Program-made: the position numbers and the translations under genes
Notes under the pieces: model-generated
What the model saw: only the letters and a program-made list of their open reading frames with translations
What the model was told of the DNA's origin: nothing
The model's database searches: none
Shown here: positions 63,900 through 64,000 of the stretch, in pieces
How positions within the stretch are numbered: the stretch's first letter is position 1
Layout: every line of letters begins with the position of its first letter
DNA from: Pseudomonadota bacterium
GTDB lineage: Bacteria; Pseudomonadota; Gammaproteobacteria; Pseudomonadales; Pseudohongiellaceae
Assembly: GCA_027621405.1 (NCBI GenBank)
Contig: JAQCBT010000009.1
Coordinates: 1-64,000, forward strand
DNA: 64,000 bases
Direction: 5' to 3'

Positions 63900-64000
63900 A
63901 TGAGTCGGGGCAGAGTTATCGCAGCATTAATCCTGATGCTGCTTTCAACAGCTACGAATGCTCATCTGCTGAATATGACGGACCTGCATTTCGATGCATC
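63900..64000 (+). CDS. secreted protein, 3' partial
   Basis: Starts at ATG 63900 after AAGGGG and runs off the window. The first 33 residues are a signal peptide (VIAALILMLLSTATNAHL) and the start of the mature chain (LNMTDLHFDA). Too little is present to name a family. Confidence 0.6.
   Translation, partial: MSRGRVIAALILMLLSTATNAHLLNMTDLHFDA

Overview
This 64 kb window looks like the chromosome of a marine-type, aerobic, heterotrophic gammaproteobacterium. The reasons are three TonB-dependent receptors, an UrcA-family protein, an MtrA/MtrB outer-membrane cytochrome conduit, a cbb3-type oxidase, an exported PQQ dehydrogenase, a compact urea/guanidine carboxylase operon and moderately GC-rich coding sequence. 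The lineage is inferred from family content only. No rRNA, tRNA, phage, insertion sequence or CRISPR array was recognised.

Layout. 0-3.2 kb: the 3' part of a cbb3 oxidase gene in which CcoN, CcoO and two further cytochrome c domains form one polypeptide, then a small membrane protein and a TsdA-like dihaem cytochrome c. 3.2-9.2 kb: a Tat-exported DsrE-like protein, then a cluster of a MauG-type dihaem peroxidase with an extra C-terminal helical domain, an exported DsrE-like protein and a Gly-rich-plug TonB receptor. 9.2-12.7 kb: an exported PQQ dehydrogenase and a Tat/lipoprotein PLP (alanine-racemase-fold) enzyme. 13-18.7 kb: small envelope proteins (TPR, CPBP protease, beta-barrel, UrcA, histidine phosphatase) and two very short genes. 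18.8-26.6 kb: a ZIP-like membrane protein with a cyclic-nucleotide-binding domain, an ATP-grasp/GNAT pair, and a transglutaminase-DUF2126 protein with the proteasome-like Anbu protease. 26.9-32.2 kb: a lipoprotein RidA, a Na/Pi cotransporter, a beta-CASP nuclease, a LOG-family protein and a universal stress protein. 32.4-37.3 kb: a four-gene operon mtrA-mtrB-ferric-reductase/FNR-cytochrome b5. 37.6-42.2 kb: a P-type ATPase with two Usp proteins. 42.7-43.9 kb: metY. 44.2-47.2 kb: a second Gly-rich-plug TonB receptor, divergent from a free-standing copy of the helical domain found on the peroxidase. 47.2-57.2 kb: a complete seven-gene urea/guanidine carboxylase operon with its own ABC importer. 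57.6-64 kb: a di-iron fatty-acid/sterol hydroxylase-family protein, an exported two-domain protein, a large TonB receptor and the start of a secreted protein.

How the parts may work together. Two systems stand out. (1) The mtrAB operon contains no recognisable quinol-oxidising CymA-type donor and no MtrC. It ends instead with a NOX-like flavocytochrome and an exported cytochrome b5, which suggests electron flow from cytoplasmic NAD(P)H through membrane haems and periplasmic cytochrome b5 to MtrAB and out of the cell. (2) A helical domain with the signature HFDFLQFxHxExxR occurs twice, once fused to a MauG-like peroxidase and once alone. Both copies sit beside paralogous TonB receptors, which suggests an uptake or metal-handling module that recalls MbnT/MbnP/MbnH in outline. 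Two long, near-identical perfect palindromes occupy two of the convergent gene junctions and differ by a compensated base pair.
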